Source: a virus. From it: a stretch of DNA of 22,565 nt. Of the stretch, positions 5,719 through 13,862 are shown in pieces (the first letter of the stretch is position 1; each line of letters starts with the position of its first letter). Below the pieces are notes generated by a model that saw only the letters and a list, made by a program, of their open reading frames with translations, made no database searches and was not told the DNA's origin. The stretch is from positions 1 through 22,565 of the IMG/VR virus record IMGVR_UViG_3300020165_001212; one strand, written 5' to 3'. Both the position numbers and the translations under genes were made by a program.

Positions 5719-6642
5719 ATGGAATTTAACAGTCCTAGAGACTTGTTAAATGCCTACAGGGGAGGTTTCCAAGGTAGTGTATGCGACCCAGAGGAAACAG
5801 CCAACCTTTTAGCTAAACTAAAAACTCCAATTTTTGGTGCTACAGCTTACAGATTATACGGTAGTGGAGAGGGCAAACTCTCTCTGCCGTTTAAATCTTT
5901 ATTAAAGGTTGATCCTTCTTTCGGCCCATCCGAAAGACAGACCACAGGCGATTGCGTAAGTCATTCGACAAGAAACGCTATTGATTTAACAAGAATCGTA
6001 GAAATTGATATTAAAGGCGAGTCAGAATCTTTTGAGGCTCGCGGTGCAACCGAAGGTATATACCAATCCAGAGGTCACAGACAGCAAGGTATGACCTGTT
6101 CGGGGGCTGCAAAATACGTCCACTCTAAAGGTGGAATTCTTATAAGGAAAGACTACGGAAAAGTAGACTTATCTAAATATAATTCAGCTCTTGGTGCTAA
6201 CCACAAAATACCTAGTAGTATATATTCGACAGAAGCAAAGAAGCATCAAGTAAAAACAATTTCTTTAATAACTACAGTAGAAGAAGCTAGAGACGCTTTA
6301 GCTAATGGTTATGGTATTTCTGTTTGTTCGAGCATAGGCTTTTCATCAAAGAGAGACAACAAGGGCATTGCGAAACGGTCTAGCGGTTGGAATCATGCTA
6401 TGGCTTGGATTGCTTGCGATGACACTGGAACTCGTCATAAAGAAACATTATTTCTAGTTCAAAACAGTTGGGGATCGTGGAATAGTGGGTCAAAAGTTCA
6501 TAGCCAACCAGAAGGTAGTTTTTGGATAAGAGAGAAGGATGCCAGAGCAATGCTGGCACAACAAGGATCTTGGGTTTTTAGCGAAGTGGACGGGTTCCCT
6601 GCTAAAAATTTACCAGATTACGGCACAACCTCTTACCTATAG
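5719..6642 (+). CDS. Papain-like (C1) cysteine peptidase
   Basis: A 307-aa peptidase-like protein. Its catalytic residues appear in papain order: Q74 and C79 in RQTTGDCVSHS, H226 in SGWNHAMAW and N249 in LVQNSWGS, the hallmark NSWG of family C1. There is no signal peptide or propeptide with ERFNIN pattern; the N-terminal 70 residues are a species-specific extension. Start ATG 5719 has AAAAGGA six bases upstream; the longer open frame from 5677 lacks a ribosome site and would overlap the holin. It sits where an endolysin is expected, right after the holin, so it may cleave peptide bonds in the host envelope. Alternatives are processing of phage proteins or attack on host proteins. Confidence 0.85.
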   Translation: MEFNSPRDLLNAYRGGFQGSVCDPEETANLLAKLKTPIFGATAYRLYGSGEGKLSLPFKSLLKVDPSFGPSERQTTGDCVSHSTRNAIDLTRIVEIDIKGESESFEARGATEGIYQSRGHRQQGMTCSGAAKYVHSKGGILIRKDYGKVDLSKYNSALGANHKIPSSIYSTEAKKHQVKTISLITTVEEARDALANGYGISVCSSIGFSSKRDNKGIAKRSSGWNHAMAWIACDDTGTRHKETLFLVQNSWGSWNSGSKVHSQPEGSFWIREKDARAMLAQQGSWVFSEVDGFPAKNLPDYGTTSYL

Positions 6643-6650
6643 GTGTTATT

Positions 6651-7274
6651 ATGAAACTATTAAGTACATGGCTTTTAGCCTCAAGTTTAGCAGTATTTAG
6701 CTTTCTCGGAGACAATGACAAATCAAACTTTAGACCTTACATTTCTACTAATCTCGCACAAGTCATAATGACTGAGGATGAGATTGATATTGTAGAAGAA
6801 AAGTGTGATGGTTCTGGTTGGATAACTCACGGAGATGGTCATAGAACTGAATGTCCCGGATGTTCCGCTTGCGAAAGCAAAGAGATAGAACTTAAATCAA
6901 TTGTAGAGCCTGAACAAGAAGATTTAAAAAAAAAAGAATCCTCCCAAGAGTCTTCAACTTCTTTAGAAGATTCAGAGTTCTACGTTTATCATCTCGGGGC
7001 GAAATGGTGTCCTCCATGCAGAACGATGTTAAAGAAAACGTGGGTTAGCAAAAACGTCAAAGAACTTATTAAAAGTAAAAAAGCAAAGCTATTTATCTAT
7101 GACGAAGCAGACCCCAAGCATAAAAAATTCTTTTCATACTACAAGGTGAGAAGCTATCCTACCGTTGTAATTGTAGATAAAGAAGCTCTAAACAAACCTC
7201 TGTATAACAAGTCTGGCTATCTAGATGAAGATGCTGCTATAAAAATTATAAACGAGGTGTTAAAAAATGATTGA
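6651..7274 (+). CDS. Exported thioredoxin-like protein with DnaJ-type cysteine motif
   Basis: A 207-aa protein with three parts. Residues 1-20 are a signal peptide or membrane anchor (Lys, then a hydrophobic stretch). Residues 52-74 hold four cysteines in a half DnaJ-type zinc motif (CDGSGWITHGDGHRTECPGC plus a further Cys at 74). After a polar linker, residues about 109-205 form a thioredoxin fold with the active site WCPPC at 119-123 and the cis-proline of SYPTVV at 170. It would act in the periplasm or at the membrane as a disulfide reductase or isomerase. It lies just after the cysteine peptidase and overlaps the next small gene. Keeping the peptidase thiol reduced, or folding lysis proteins, is an inference. 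Confidence 0.8.
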   Translation: MKLLSTWLLASSLAVFSFLGDNDKSNFRPYISTNLAQVIMTEDEIDIVEEKCDGSGWITHGDGHRTECPGCSACESKEIELKSIVEPEQEDLKKKESSQESSTSLEDSEFYVYHLGAKWCPPCRTMLKKTWVSKNVKELIKSKKAKLFIYDEADPKHKKFFSYYKVRSYPTVVIVDKEALNKPLYNKSGYLDEDAAIKIINEVLKND

Positions 7275-7614
7275 TGACCTTAAAGATGTAACCCCTGCCC
7301 AAAGAAGCATAGCCGAAAGAATCATCATCTTCGCTCAAGCGAAAGATGAAAATTTTTCTTTAGATCCATTTACAATTATGGCAATTTGTAATTGCATTAT
7401 TTCGGTTATCAAGCTATTATATATGTGCTACTCGAAAGACAGTATTGCGTCAGCAATAAAGAATCACGGGTATGTTCATTCTATACTTCTCAAAAGAGAA
7501 ATTAGAAAACACTTTAAAGACAGAAAACGTAGAAAAGTAATTTACGATAGTTTTAAAGAGGTAGGAACCTCTCTTTCAAAAATGGAGTTAATTAACTTGA
7601 TGGAAAGTATATAG
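7267..7614 (+). CDS. Hypothetical protein with hydrophobic segment
   Basis: A 115-aa protein that I do not recognise. Residues about 36-56 (TIMAICNCIISVIKLLYMCY) form a hydrophobic stretch with three cysteines that could be a single membrane helix; the C-terminal half is strongly basic (KREIRKHFKDRKRRK around 76-90) and helical, hence probably cytoplasmic. The start overlaps the thioredoxin-like gene by eight bases. It belongs to the cassette of small membrane proteins after the holin. Confidence 0.65.
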   Translation: MIDDLKDVTPAQRSIAERIIIFAQAKDENFSLDPFTIMAICNCIISVIKLLYMCYSKDSIASAIKNHGYVHSILLKREIRKHFKDRKRRKVIYDSFKEVGTSLSKMELINLMESI

Positions 7615-7622
7615 GAGAAATA

Positions 7623-7931
7623 ATGAATAGCTTTCAAATTGTAATGCTTATTGGGTCAGGTCTACTGATAGCAAGCGTTATCCTTCCACCGTGTTGGCAG
7701 ACCCTTAAAAAGATTATTGCCAATCAGGACTGGAATGTCGATTGGCCTGTAAATAAACCAGAGGTCGACGAAGTGTCCCGCAAACGCGACAATCCTACTT
7801 TGGTTGAGATCGTTGAATGTTGGGAATGTCTAAAGAATAAATGCGATAAAGCAAACTTAAAGGATGCTTCAGAAAGTTTAGATGAGATATTCCCGCTACT
7901 TCGCAAAGAAAATAAAGAGGGGGAGAAATAG
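7623..7931 (+). CDS. Small single-span membrane protein
   Basis: A 102-aa protein with one N-terminal membrane helix (about 4-22, FQIVMLIGSGLLIASVILP) and a polar, mostly helical remainder. A WECLKNKC segment around 67-74 contributes cysteines. The N-terminus lacks positive charge while lysines follow the helix, so the soluble part probably faces the cytoplasm. AGGAG precedes the ATG. The shape is compatible with an antiholin or spanin-like role, but there is no sequence motif for either. Confidence 0.65.
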   Translation: MNSFQIVMLIGSGLLIASVILPPCWQTLKKIIANQDWNVDWPVNKPEVDEVSRKRDNPTLVEIVECWECLKNKCDKANLKDASESLDEIFPLLRKENKEGEK

Positions 7932-7933
7932 AT

Positions 7934-8407
7934 ATGTCTAAAACAGTAAAGGTAGTCTTAGCTCTAATCTTAGCCTTATCTGCCGTTTATGGCGAGCAGA
8001 TCATAGACTTAGTAAAAAAATACCCTGTAGATATAGTGAATACGCCCTCTGTTGATATAGAGGAGCCGTCACTAGAATACAAAACCTTGGTTGAAAACAT
8101 TGTGTCTGTGGATATTGAACCCAAAGACGCAAAAGAATTTTCAGACTTTTACACACAACTGTCAGACATTGTACTTAATGAGCCGGGATTTATAGTTTCC
8201 ACAGGCAATTTTAGAGAATTCAACATGATGGCAGGTGGTCTTAACTTTGCTGGCTTAGAGCTAAAAGGAAAGTACCCAAGTTTAGGTCAAGAAATAGATG
8301 ACGCGATTAAAAACACTATTGGTTTAGAAGACTCTGCCTTGACAGACGAGAAGAGAAAAGACCTTTGTGACTGCTTAGACGCAGTGGCTTGGGGAGTTCA
8401 CCAATAA
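7934..8407 (+). CDS. Predicted secreted or membrane-anchored hypothetical protein
   Basis: A 157-aa protein. Residues 1-20 (KTVKVVLALILALSAVYG) form a classic signal peptide with a possible cleavage site at AVYG-E. The mature part is acidic and mixed helical, without known motifs; a DLCDCL segment near the C-terminus carries two cysteines. GGGGGAG lies just upstream. The lack of a lipobox cysteine argues against a lipoprotein spanin subunit. It most likely acts in the periplasm within the lysis or envelope cassette. Confidence 0.68.
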   Translation: MSKTVKVVLALILALSAVYGEQIIDLVKKYPVDIVNTPSVDIEEPSLEYKTLVENIVSVDIEPKDAKEFSDFYTQLSDIVLNEPGFIVSTGNFREFNMMAGGLNFAGLELKGKYPSLGQEIDDAIKNTIGLEDSALTDEKRKDLCDCLDAVAWGVHQ

Positions 8408-8580
8408 TGGGCATTGTCGACTCTTTAATAGCATCTTTGTTAGAAGAATTAAAAATCGAACAGAGAGACATAGACAAAGCCACCAATATTTTAGACATGA
8501 TTTCCTTTACTAAAGAAGATGGGAAAGATGTCATAATCATACAGATTGGAGAGAACGTACAAGTAAAAATAAACAAATAA
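8407..8580 (+). CDS. Small acidic hypothetical protein
   Basis: A 57-aa protein of unknown function, mixed helix then beta strand (KDVIIIQIGENVQVKI). The true start is ATG 8407, overlapping the upstream stop as TAATG and preceded by GGGGAG (8391-8396); an in-frame TTG at 8389 has no advantage. It is the last gene before the terminator at 8591. Confidence 0.65.
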   Translation: MGIVDSLIASLLEELKIEQRDIDKATNILDMISFTKEDGKDVIIIQIGENVQVKINK

Positions 8581-8590
8581 AGAGGCATCT

Positions 8591-8625
8591 AACCCCGCTT
8601 TAATGAAAATTATTGCGGGGTTTTT
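8591..8625 (+). terminator. Rho-independent terminator
   Basis: AACCCCGC (8591-8598) pairs with GCGGGGTT (8615-8622) around a 16-base AT-rich loop, with T residues through 8625. It closes the lysis cassette just before the promoter for the nucleotide and replication genes. Confidence 0.85.
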
Positions 8626-8636
8626 GTACCGACCAC

Positions 8637-8664
8637 TTGATAATCAGAAAAAATAATATATAAT
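8637..8664 (+). promoter_or_regulatory. Sigma-70-like promoter for the RNR/replication unit
   Basis: TTGATA (8637-8642) and TATAAT (8659-8664) are separated by 16 bp. Transcription should start near 8671, 30 bases before nrdA. No other convincing promoter or terminator follows in the window, so this may drive a transcript of about 14 kb. Confidence 0.75.
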
Positions 8665-8700
8665 ACATAAAACATTTGTCATATTTAAAAGGGAATTATA

Positions 8701-10926
8701 ATGCAGGTTACAAAGAGTAGTGGAGAACAAGAAGATTACTCTGTTGAGAAAATTCACAAAGTGGTTCAGTGGGCAACAAAAGGTATTAACGGCGTTTCAT
8801 TTTCTGACATCGTAATGAACGCCAACCTTTCTTTATATGATAAAATATCTACAAGAGAAATTCACAGCGTGCTTATTAAATCTGCAAACGATTTAATTTC
8901 TACAAATTCGCCAAACTATCAGTACGTTGCTGCAAAACTTCTAAACATGCAGCTTAGAAAAGAAGTTTGGGGCGGGGATCAAGAGCCAGACTTTCTTACT
9001 TTTGTTCGTAGAAACGTAGACAAAGGTGTGTACGACTCGTCTATCGAGAAAAGGTGGACGGAACAGCAGATAGACTCTCTAGGTAAATACATCAATCATG
9101 GTCGTGATGACGTTCTTACGTATGCAGGACTACAACAGCTTATTGATAAGTACCTAGTAAAAAATCGAAGCACCGGAGTTATTTACGAGACTCCACAATT
9201 TGCTTACATGTGTATTGCTATGTGTTTGTTTGACGATATGAATGAGGTAAAAAAGGCTTATGACTGCTACTCGACGTTTAAAATCAATCTTCCTACACCT
9301 ATCATGGCTGGTGTTAGAACAAATATTAGACAGTTTTCTAGTTGTGTCTTGGTTGATGTTGACGATGATCTCGATGCCATTTTTTCTTCTGTACACGCTG
9401 TCGGAAAGTATACTGCTAGGCGTGCTGGAATTGGACTCAATATTGGAAGAGTTAGACCAATCAATAGTCCGATACGCGGAGGGGAGGTCATCCACACGGG
9501 ACTAATCCCCTACTTGAAGAACTTTGAGTCAGCAGTTAAATCAACATCCCAGAACGGCATCCGTGGAGGCTCTGCTACGGTTCATGTACCATTCTGGCAC
9601 TATGAGATTGAAGATATTATGGTGTTGAAAAACAATGCTGGGACAGATGACAACAGGGTGCGTAAGCTAGATTATAGCGTTCAATTTTGTAAGCTATTCT
9701 ATGATCGTTTAATTGCCAACGAAAATATTACTCTATTCAGTCCAGATGAAGCAAAGGGTTTGTATGAAGCGTTTGGTGACAACGAGAAATTCGAAGAGCT
9801 GTATCTAAAGTATGAGAGAGCAACATCTTTAAAGTTTAAGAAGAAGGTTCCAGCCCGACAGATTGCACAGATATACGCTCGCGAACGATTAGAAACCGGA
9901 CGTATTTATAGTATGAATATTGACTCAGCAAATGCACACGGGTCGTGGGATGTACCTTGCCATATGAGTAATCTATGTCAAGAAATTATACACCCCACAA
10001 AACCAATTAAATCCATTGACGATCCAGAAGGCGAGATAGGTATTTGTATTCTGTCTGCATTGAATCTTCTCGAATTAAACAGCGAAAAGGACATTGAAGA
10101 TGCTTGCCGGATTGCGGTAAGAACCCTAGAAGCAGTTATTGATTATCAAGATTACCCTGTGTTAGCTGGTAAGAATTTTACAGTCAACCGTAGATCATTA
10201 GGTATTGGTATAACCAACCTTGCTGGCTTTCTAGCCAAGAACAGGTTGGGATACGGAGATGAAGAAGCATTAAAATTAATTCACGAAACTATGGAGCAGA
10301 TTCAATGGAACCTACTCAATGCAAGCTGTGAACTCGCAGAAGAAAAAGGTGCGTGCGCTAAGTTTGAAGACACAAAGTACGCAAAAGGTTTGCTACCCAT
10401 TGACTGGTACAAAAAAGAGGTCGATGAGTTAGTTAATCCTACGTACAATATGGACTGGGAGGGTCTACGTAAGAGGATTAAAAAGTTCGGTCTTAGACAT
10501 TCTACACTTTCTGCACAAATGCCCTGTGAATCAAGCAGCGTGGTTCAAAACTCCACCAATGGACAAGAGCCAGTGAGAAGTTACTTAACTCGTAAAAAAG
10601 CAAAAAATGGTGTGCTAAAACAGCTTGTTCCCAACTATCATACGAGAAGGAAGTATTACACGATGGCGTGGGAAATTAAAGACTGCAAGTGTTTAATGAA
10701 TATGGCCGCAGTTATGCAGAAGTTTATCGACATGAGCATGAGTACAAACCTATACTACAATTATGATCATTACGAAGAAGGGAAAATTCCCTTGAGTGTT
10801 ATTATCAAGGATCAAATTTACGCATACAAATACGGATTAAAAAACCTCTATTACTGCAACACACCTGATGGTGATGGAGAAGAAGAAAAAGATATGGGCT
10901 GTGAATCAGGAGCCTGTGCAATATGA
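8701..10926 (+). CDS. nrdA: Ribonucleoside-diphosphate reductase class Ia, alpha subunit
   Basis: A 741-aa catalytic subunit that reduces ribonucleoside diphosphates to deoxy forms with the NrdB radical subunit. Residues 1-90 form an ATP-cone allosteric domain. The catalytic set seems complete by comparison with E. coli NrdA from memory: C215 and C449 as the redox pair, N424, C426 (thiyl radical) and E428 in SNLCQE, and tandem tyrosines Y717-Y718 for radical transfer. The C-terminus ends GCESGACAI with C734 and C739, the pair that shuttles electrons from thioredoxin or glutaredoxin. The length matches the family and I see no intein or intron. The next gene overlaps by ATGA. It is the first gene after the 8637 promoter. 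Confidence 0.97.
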   Translation: MQVTKSSGEQEDYSVEKIHKVVQWATKGINGVSFSDIVMNANLSLYDKISTREIHSVLIKSANDLISTNSPNYQYVAAKLLNMQLRKEVWGGDQEPDFLTFVRRNVDKGVYDSSIEKRWTEQQIDSLGKYINHGRDDVLTYAGLQQLIDKYLVKNRSTGVIYETPQFAYMCIAMCLFDDMNEVKKAYDCYSTFKINLPTPIMAGVRTNIRQFSSCVLVDVDDDLDAIFSSVHAVGKYTARRAGIGLNIGRVRPINSPIRGGEVIHTGLIPYLKNFESAVKSTSQNGIRGGSATVHVPFWHYEIEDIMVLKNNAGTDDNRVRKLDYSVQFCKLFYDRLIANENITLFSPDEAKGLYEAFGDNEKFEELYLKYERATSLKFKKKVPARQIAQIYARERLETGRIYSMNIDSANAHGSWDVPCHMSNLCQEIIHPTKPIKSIDDPEGEIGICILSALNLLELNSEKDIEDACRIAVRTLEAVIDYQDYPVLAGKNFTVNRRSLGIGITNLAGFLAKNRLGYGDEEALKLIHETMEQIQWNLLNASCELAEEKGACAKFEDTKYAKGLLPIDWYKKEVDELVNPTYNMDWEGLRKRIKKFGLRHSTLSAQMPCESSSVVQNSTNGQEPVRSYLTRKKAKNGVLKQLVPNYHTRRKYYTMAWEIKDCKCLMNMAAVMQKFIDMSMSTNLYYNYDHYEEGKIPLSVIIKDQIYAYKYGLKNLYYCNTPDGDGEEEKDMGCESGACAI

Positions 10927-11351
10927 GCGAGAGAAAGGTTGGTAGGGTAGGATTTATTGCATCTGCTTTTGATTTGTGTCACGCGGGACACCTGTTAACG
11001 CTAAGAGAATGTCGAGAAAAATGTGACTGGCTTATTGTTGGTTTGCAAATCGACCCTTCATCGCAAAGGTCTTTCAAAAATAAGCCTATCGAAACTGTGT
11101 TTGAAAGATATTTAAGGTTGGATCAAAACGAGAATGTAGATAAGATAATTCCTTATGAAACGGAGTATGATCTTTACGTCTTGATGCAATCAGAAAAAAT
11201 AGATGTTATATTTTTAGGAGAAGATTATAAGAAGGTTGCAGACTATACAGCAAAAAAGTTACCTACACCAAAATATTTTTGTAAAAGGTACGACGGATAC
11301 TCATCATCAAAACTAAGACAAAGAATTTTAACAGCGGAGCAAAACAAATGA
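10923..11351 (+). CDS. Cytidylyltransferase-like nucleotidyltransferase
   Basis: A 142-aa protein of the HxGH nucleotidyltransferase superfamily, which joins a nucleotide to a phosphorylated substrate. The signature HAGH is at 20-23, the central segment VIFLGEDY is at 95-102, and SSSKLR at 127-132 corresponds to the ISSTxLR motif of TagD-type glycerol-3-phosphate cytidylyltransferases. The length equals a single catalytic domain. It overlaps nrdA and nrdB by ATGA at both ends, so all three are translationally coupled. Substrate is unknown; CDP-glycerol, CDP-sugar or ADP-linked products are possible. Its position inside the RNR pair is unusual. Confidence 0.85.
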   Translation: MSERKVGRVGFIASAFDLCHAGHLLTLRECREKCDWLIVGLQIDPSSQRSFKNKPIETVFERYLRLDQNENVDKIIPYETEYDLYVLMQSEKIDVIFLGEDYKKVADYTAKKLPTPKYFCKRYDGYSSSKLRQRILTAEQNK

Positions 11352-12421
11352 AAACTATATTCAACACAAAAGCAGTAGATCCAATGAGCCAACCCTTATT
11401 TCTAGGTAAAGACCTTGGAGTTCAAAGGTACGATGTAATCAAGTACCCGATATTTAAATCTTTAGACAGCAAGCAAATGATGAATTTTTGGCGACCAGAA
11501 GAAATTGAGCTAAAGAAAGATAGAGGCGATTTTAAAGAGATGTCAGACAATGAGAAGTTTATCTTCACATCTAACCTTAAGTATCAGACCATGCTTGACA
11601 GCGTGATTTGTCGTGGTGTTCCTACGCTGCTTGAATATGTCACCAACTCCGAACTGGAGGCATGTTTGATGACTTGGCAATTCTTTGAGAAAATTCACTC
11701 TCAAAGCTACAGTTATATTATTCAAAATGTCTACGCGGATAGTGCCGAAATTTTTGACGGGATTTATGAAGATAAAGAAATAATGAAGCGTGCAAAAAGT
11801 GCTATTGCAGACTATAATAATTTGATGGGAATGGAAATTGATTCGACATCCAAGAAAGATTTGAAGAAACAAATCTACATGACTGTAATTTCGATTAACA
11901 TTCTCGAAGCTATTCGTTTTTACGTTAGTTTTATCTGCTCTTTTGCTTTTGCGGAAAATAAAAAGATGGTAGGCAATGCAGATATTATCAAGCTAATCAA
12001 ACGAGACGAAGCCCTTCACTTAACAAATACTAAAGAAATACTAAACATTCTTCATAAAGAAGAAAGCGAAGGATTCACAAAGATCGCTAAAGAGTGTGAA
12101 GAAGAAGCGATTCAAATGTTTGAAAACGCCGCTGTTGAAGAAAAGAATTGGGCATCATACTTGTTTAAAGATGGGTCAATTCTTGGTTTAAATGAGCCAG
12201 TTCTGCATCAATACATAGATTGGCTTTGTATGTCAAGAAGAAAGATGATAGGATTGCCTTATGAAAATGTTGGCAAAAATCCAATCGCTGGATGGACGCA
12301 GGGTTGGATGGAGAGCGAGAGTGTACAAGTTGCTCCACAAGAGCATGAGATCACTAGCTACAAAATTGGAGCTAGTAAGAACGACTTGGAAGATATGGAT
12401 TTTGGAGATATTAAACTATAG
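11348..12421 (+). CDS. nrdB: Ribonucleoside-diphosphate reductase class Ia, beta subunit
   Basis: A 357-aa radical-generating subunit. The di-iron ligands D84, E114, H117, E187, E221 and H224 and the radical tyrosine Y121 are all present, in segments that closely follow E. coli NrdB as I recall it (YQTMLDS, FFEKIHSQSYSY, LEAIRFYVSF, RDEALHLT). The C-terminus (EDMDFGDIKL) is acidic and hydrophobic like the peptide that docks into NrdA. Conservation of the tyrosine indicates class Ia rather than the Tyr-less classes. ATG overlaps the preceding stop; GGAG lies upstream. Confidence 0.97.
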   Translation: MKTIFNTKAVDPMSQPLFLGKDLGVQRYDVIKYPIFKSLDSKQMMNFWRPEEIELKKDRGDFKEMSDNEKFIFTSNLKYQTMLDSVICRGVPTLLEYVTNSELEACLMTWQFFEKIHSQSYSYIIQNVYADSAEIFDGIYEDKEIMKRAKSAIADYNNLMGMEIDSTSKKDLKKQIYMTVISINILEAIRFYVSFICSFAFAENKKMVGNADIIKLIKRDEALHLTNTKEILNILHKEESEGFTKIAKECEEEAIQMFENAAVEEKNWASYLFKDGSILGLNEPVLHQYIDWLCMSRRKMIGLPYENVGKNPIAGWTQGWMESESVQVAPQEHEITSYKIGASKNDLEDMDFGDIKL

Positions 12422-12430
12422 GAGGATTAT

Positions 12431-12820
12431 ATGAACCACCCAGATCAGGTAGCTAGAATGAGCCAGTTGAAGTCGAATCAAAGAGTATCGCGACCTTTCG
12501 GCCAGCATACCAATAAAAAAAGCTATTATGCTTTAGAAGATAAGATTGTCAAATGGCACTATGATAGAAATTTAATTGAAGGAAGCACTGATAAAGATCA
12601 GTTGCTAAAACTTATCCAAGAGGTTGGTGAGCTTTCAGATCACATTTGCAAAGGCGTAGACATTTCTGATGATGTCGGGGATTGCTTAGTCGTGCTTATA
12701 AACATATGTGAAAGAAACGGCTTGTTATTAACAGAGTGTTTAGCTAAAGCATGGGACGACATAAAAGATAGGAAGGGCGAAATGCGGGACGGAATTTTCG
12801 TAAAGGAGGCCGACCTATAA
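12431..12820 (+). CDS. mazG: MazG-like nucleotide pyrophosphohydrolase
   Basis: A 129-aa protein. The all-alpha NTP-PPase motif is visible as E64-x2-E67 (EVGEL) and D81-x2-D84 (DVGDCLVV), the metal ligands that hydrolyse NTPs to NMP and pyrophosphate. Residues 1-45 are an N-terminal extension. Single-domain MazG proteins of this size are common in phages of aquatic bacteria, where roles in nucleotide-pool balance or ppGpp removal have been proposed; the substrate cannot be told from sequence. AGGAGG lies seven bases before ATG, just after nrdB. Confidence 0.88.
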   Translation: MNHPDQVARMSQLKSNQRVSRPFGQHTNKKSYYALEDKIVKWHYDRNLIEGSTDKDQLLKLIQEVGELSDHICKGVDISDDVGDCLVVLINICERNGLLLTECLAKAWDDIKDRKGEMRDGIFVKEADL

Positions 12821-12842
12821 TTTTTTTTCAAAAGGGTTCTAA

Positions 12843-13514
12843 ATGAAATCTAGAAAAGAGCGACGAGAAGAGAGAAAACGACCGAATCACAAGATTAGGT
12901 CTTTAGAGGCTAAGACCGAAAACCAAAGGGACTACATACGATCTATTGTTGAAAACGATATTATATTTTGCTCCGGGCCAGCAGGCTCAGGTAAATCTTT
13001 TATTGCTGCGGGCATCTCTGCCCAACACTTACATCATAAAAAGATAGAAAACATAATTGTATCTAGACCGTTGGTTTGTACAGGTAAAGACATCGGCTCA
13101 TTGCCGGGAGAAATGGGCGAAAAAATTGCACCATATCTTTTGCCAATGAAAGAAAATTTAAAACATTTTCTCGGTCAGGCTTATTACGGTCTTTATTCTA
13201 ATGAGGGGGCTATTAAGTACAAGCCTCTAGAAGTTATGCGTGGTTCGACTTTTCATAATACATATATGATACTAGACGAAGCGCAAAACTGCACAGAGGA
13301 TCAAATAAAAATGTTCGTGTCTAGGATGGGGGAAAACAGCAAGGTAATTATCAATGGCGATGTAGAGCAGAACGACCTTCGTGGGCGTAGCGGTCTAGCT
13401 TTCTGTATGGATAGACTTGAAAACATTGAAGGAATAGGAATTTGCAAACTAGACTACGATGACATCCAAAGAAACGGAATTATCGGAAAATTTTTGAGAG
13501 CATTGGAGAATTAA
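12843..13514 (+). CDS. phoH: PhoH-family ATPase
   Basis: A 223-aa P-loop ATPase. Walker A is GPAGSGKS at 45-52, Walker B is MILDEAQN at 142-149, and a third motif NGDVEQNDLRG is at 171-181, the usual PhoH signature. The N-terminal 20 residues are very basic. Family members are linked to RNA or phosphate-stress functions, and phage phoH is common in marine viruses, but its role in infection is not established. A run of eight T residues (12821-12828) precedes an AAAAGGG ribosome site. Confidence 0.95.
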   Translation: MKSRKERREERKRPNHKIRSLEAKTENQRDYIRSIVENDIIFCSGPAGSGKSFIAAGISAQHLHHKKIENIIVSRPLVCTGKDIGSLPGEMGEKIAPYLLPMKENLKHFLGQAYYGLYSNEGAIKYKPLEVMRGSTFHNTYMILDEAQNCTEDQIKMFVSRMGENSKVIINGDVEQNDLRGRSGLAFCMDRLENIEGIGICKLDYDDIQRNGIIGKFLRALEN

Positions 13515-13862
13515 ATGCCAACATATATTTATGAATGTAATGAGTGCGAACACTCTTTTGAACAGTTGCAGAAAATGTCAGACGAGCCGCTTAAAAAATG
13601 CCCCGAATGTGGGAAGAATGAACTGTTTAAAGTTATAACAGGAGGTATATATGCCTGTGTTAAAAACACAAACACTGTGGGACAACTAGCAGACAAAAAC
13701 GCGGAAAAATATAAAAGCATGATCAACGAGAATCAAGCAAAAAAGAAAGAAGAAGCTCCGAAGCTGGACAAACCGTTTTATCACGGCGAAGCCACACGCA
13801 AAGAAATAAACAAGATGACAAATAAACAAAGACAAAGATATATTATGGAAGGTAAAAAATGA
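13515..13862 (+). CDS. FmdB-type zinc-ribbon protein
   Basis: A 115-aa protein whose N-terminus matches the FmdB/CxxC_CxxC regulatory zinc ribbon: MPTYIYEC, with cysteines at 8, 11, 29 and 32 that should bind one zinc. The remainder (about 55-115) is charged and helical, ending with basic residues. These small proteins are widespread in bacteria and phages without a firmly known role; a nucleic-acid or regulatory role is likely. GGAG lies seven bases upstream, and ATG follows the phoH stop directly. Confidence 0.85.
   Translation: MPTYIYECNECEHSFEQLQKMSDEPLKKCPECGKNELFKVITGGIYACVKNTNTVGQLADKNAEKYKSMINENQAKKKEEAPKLDKPFYHGEATRKEINKMTNKQRQRYIMEGKK

Noticed and set aside
9154-9505. Open frames on both strands inside nrdA
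   Set aside because: They are shadows of the nrdA coding sequence and have no ribosome sites or recognisable products.
12816-12828. TATAAT followed by eight T before phoH as promoter or terminator
   Set aside because: No -35 hexamer lies at proper spacing and no stable stem precedes the T run.
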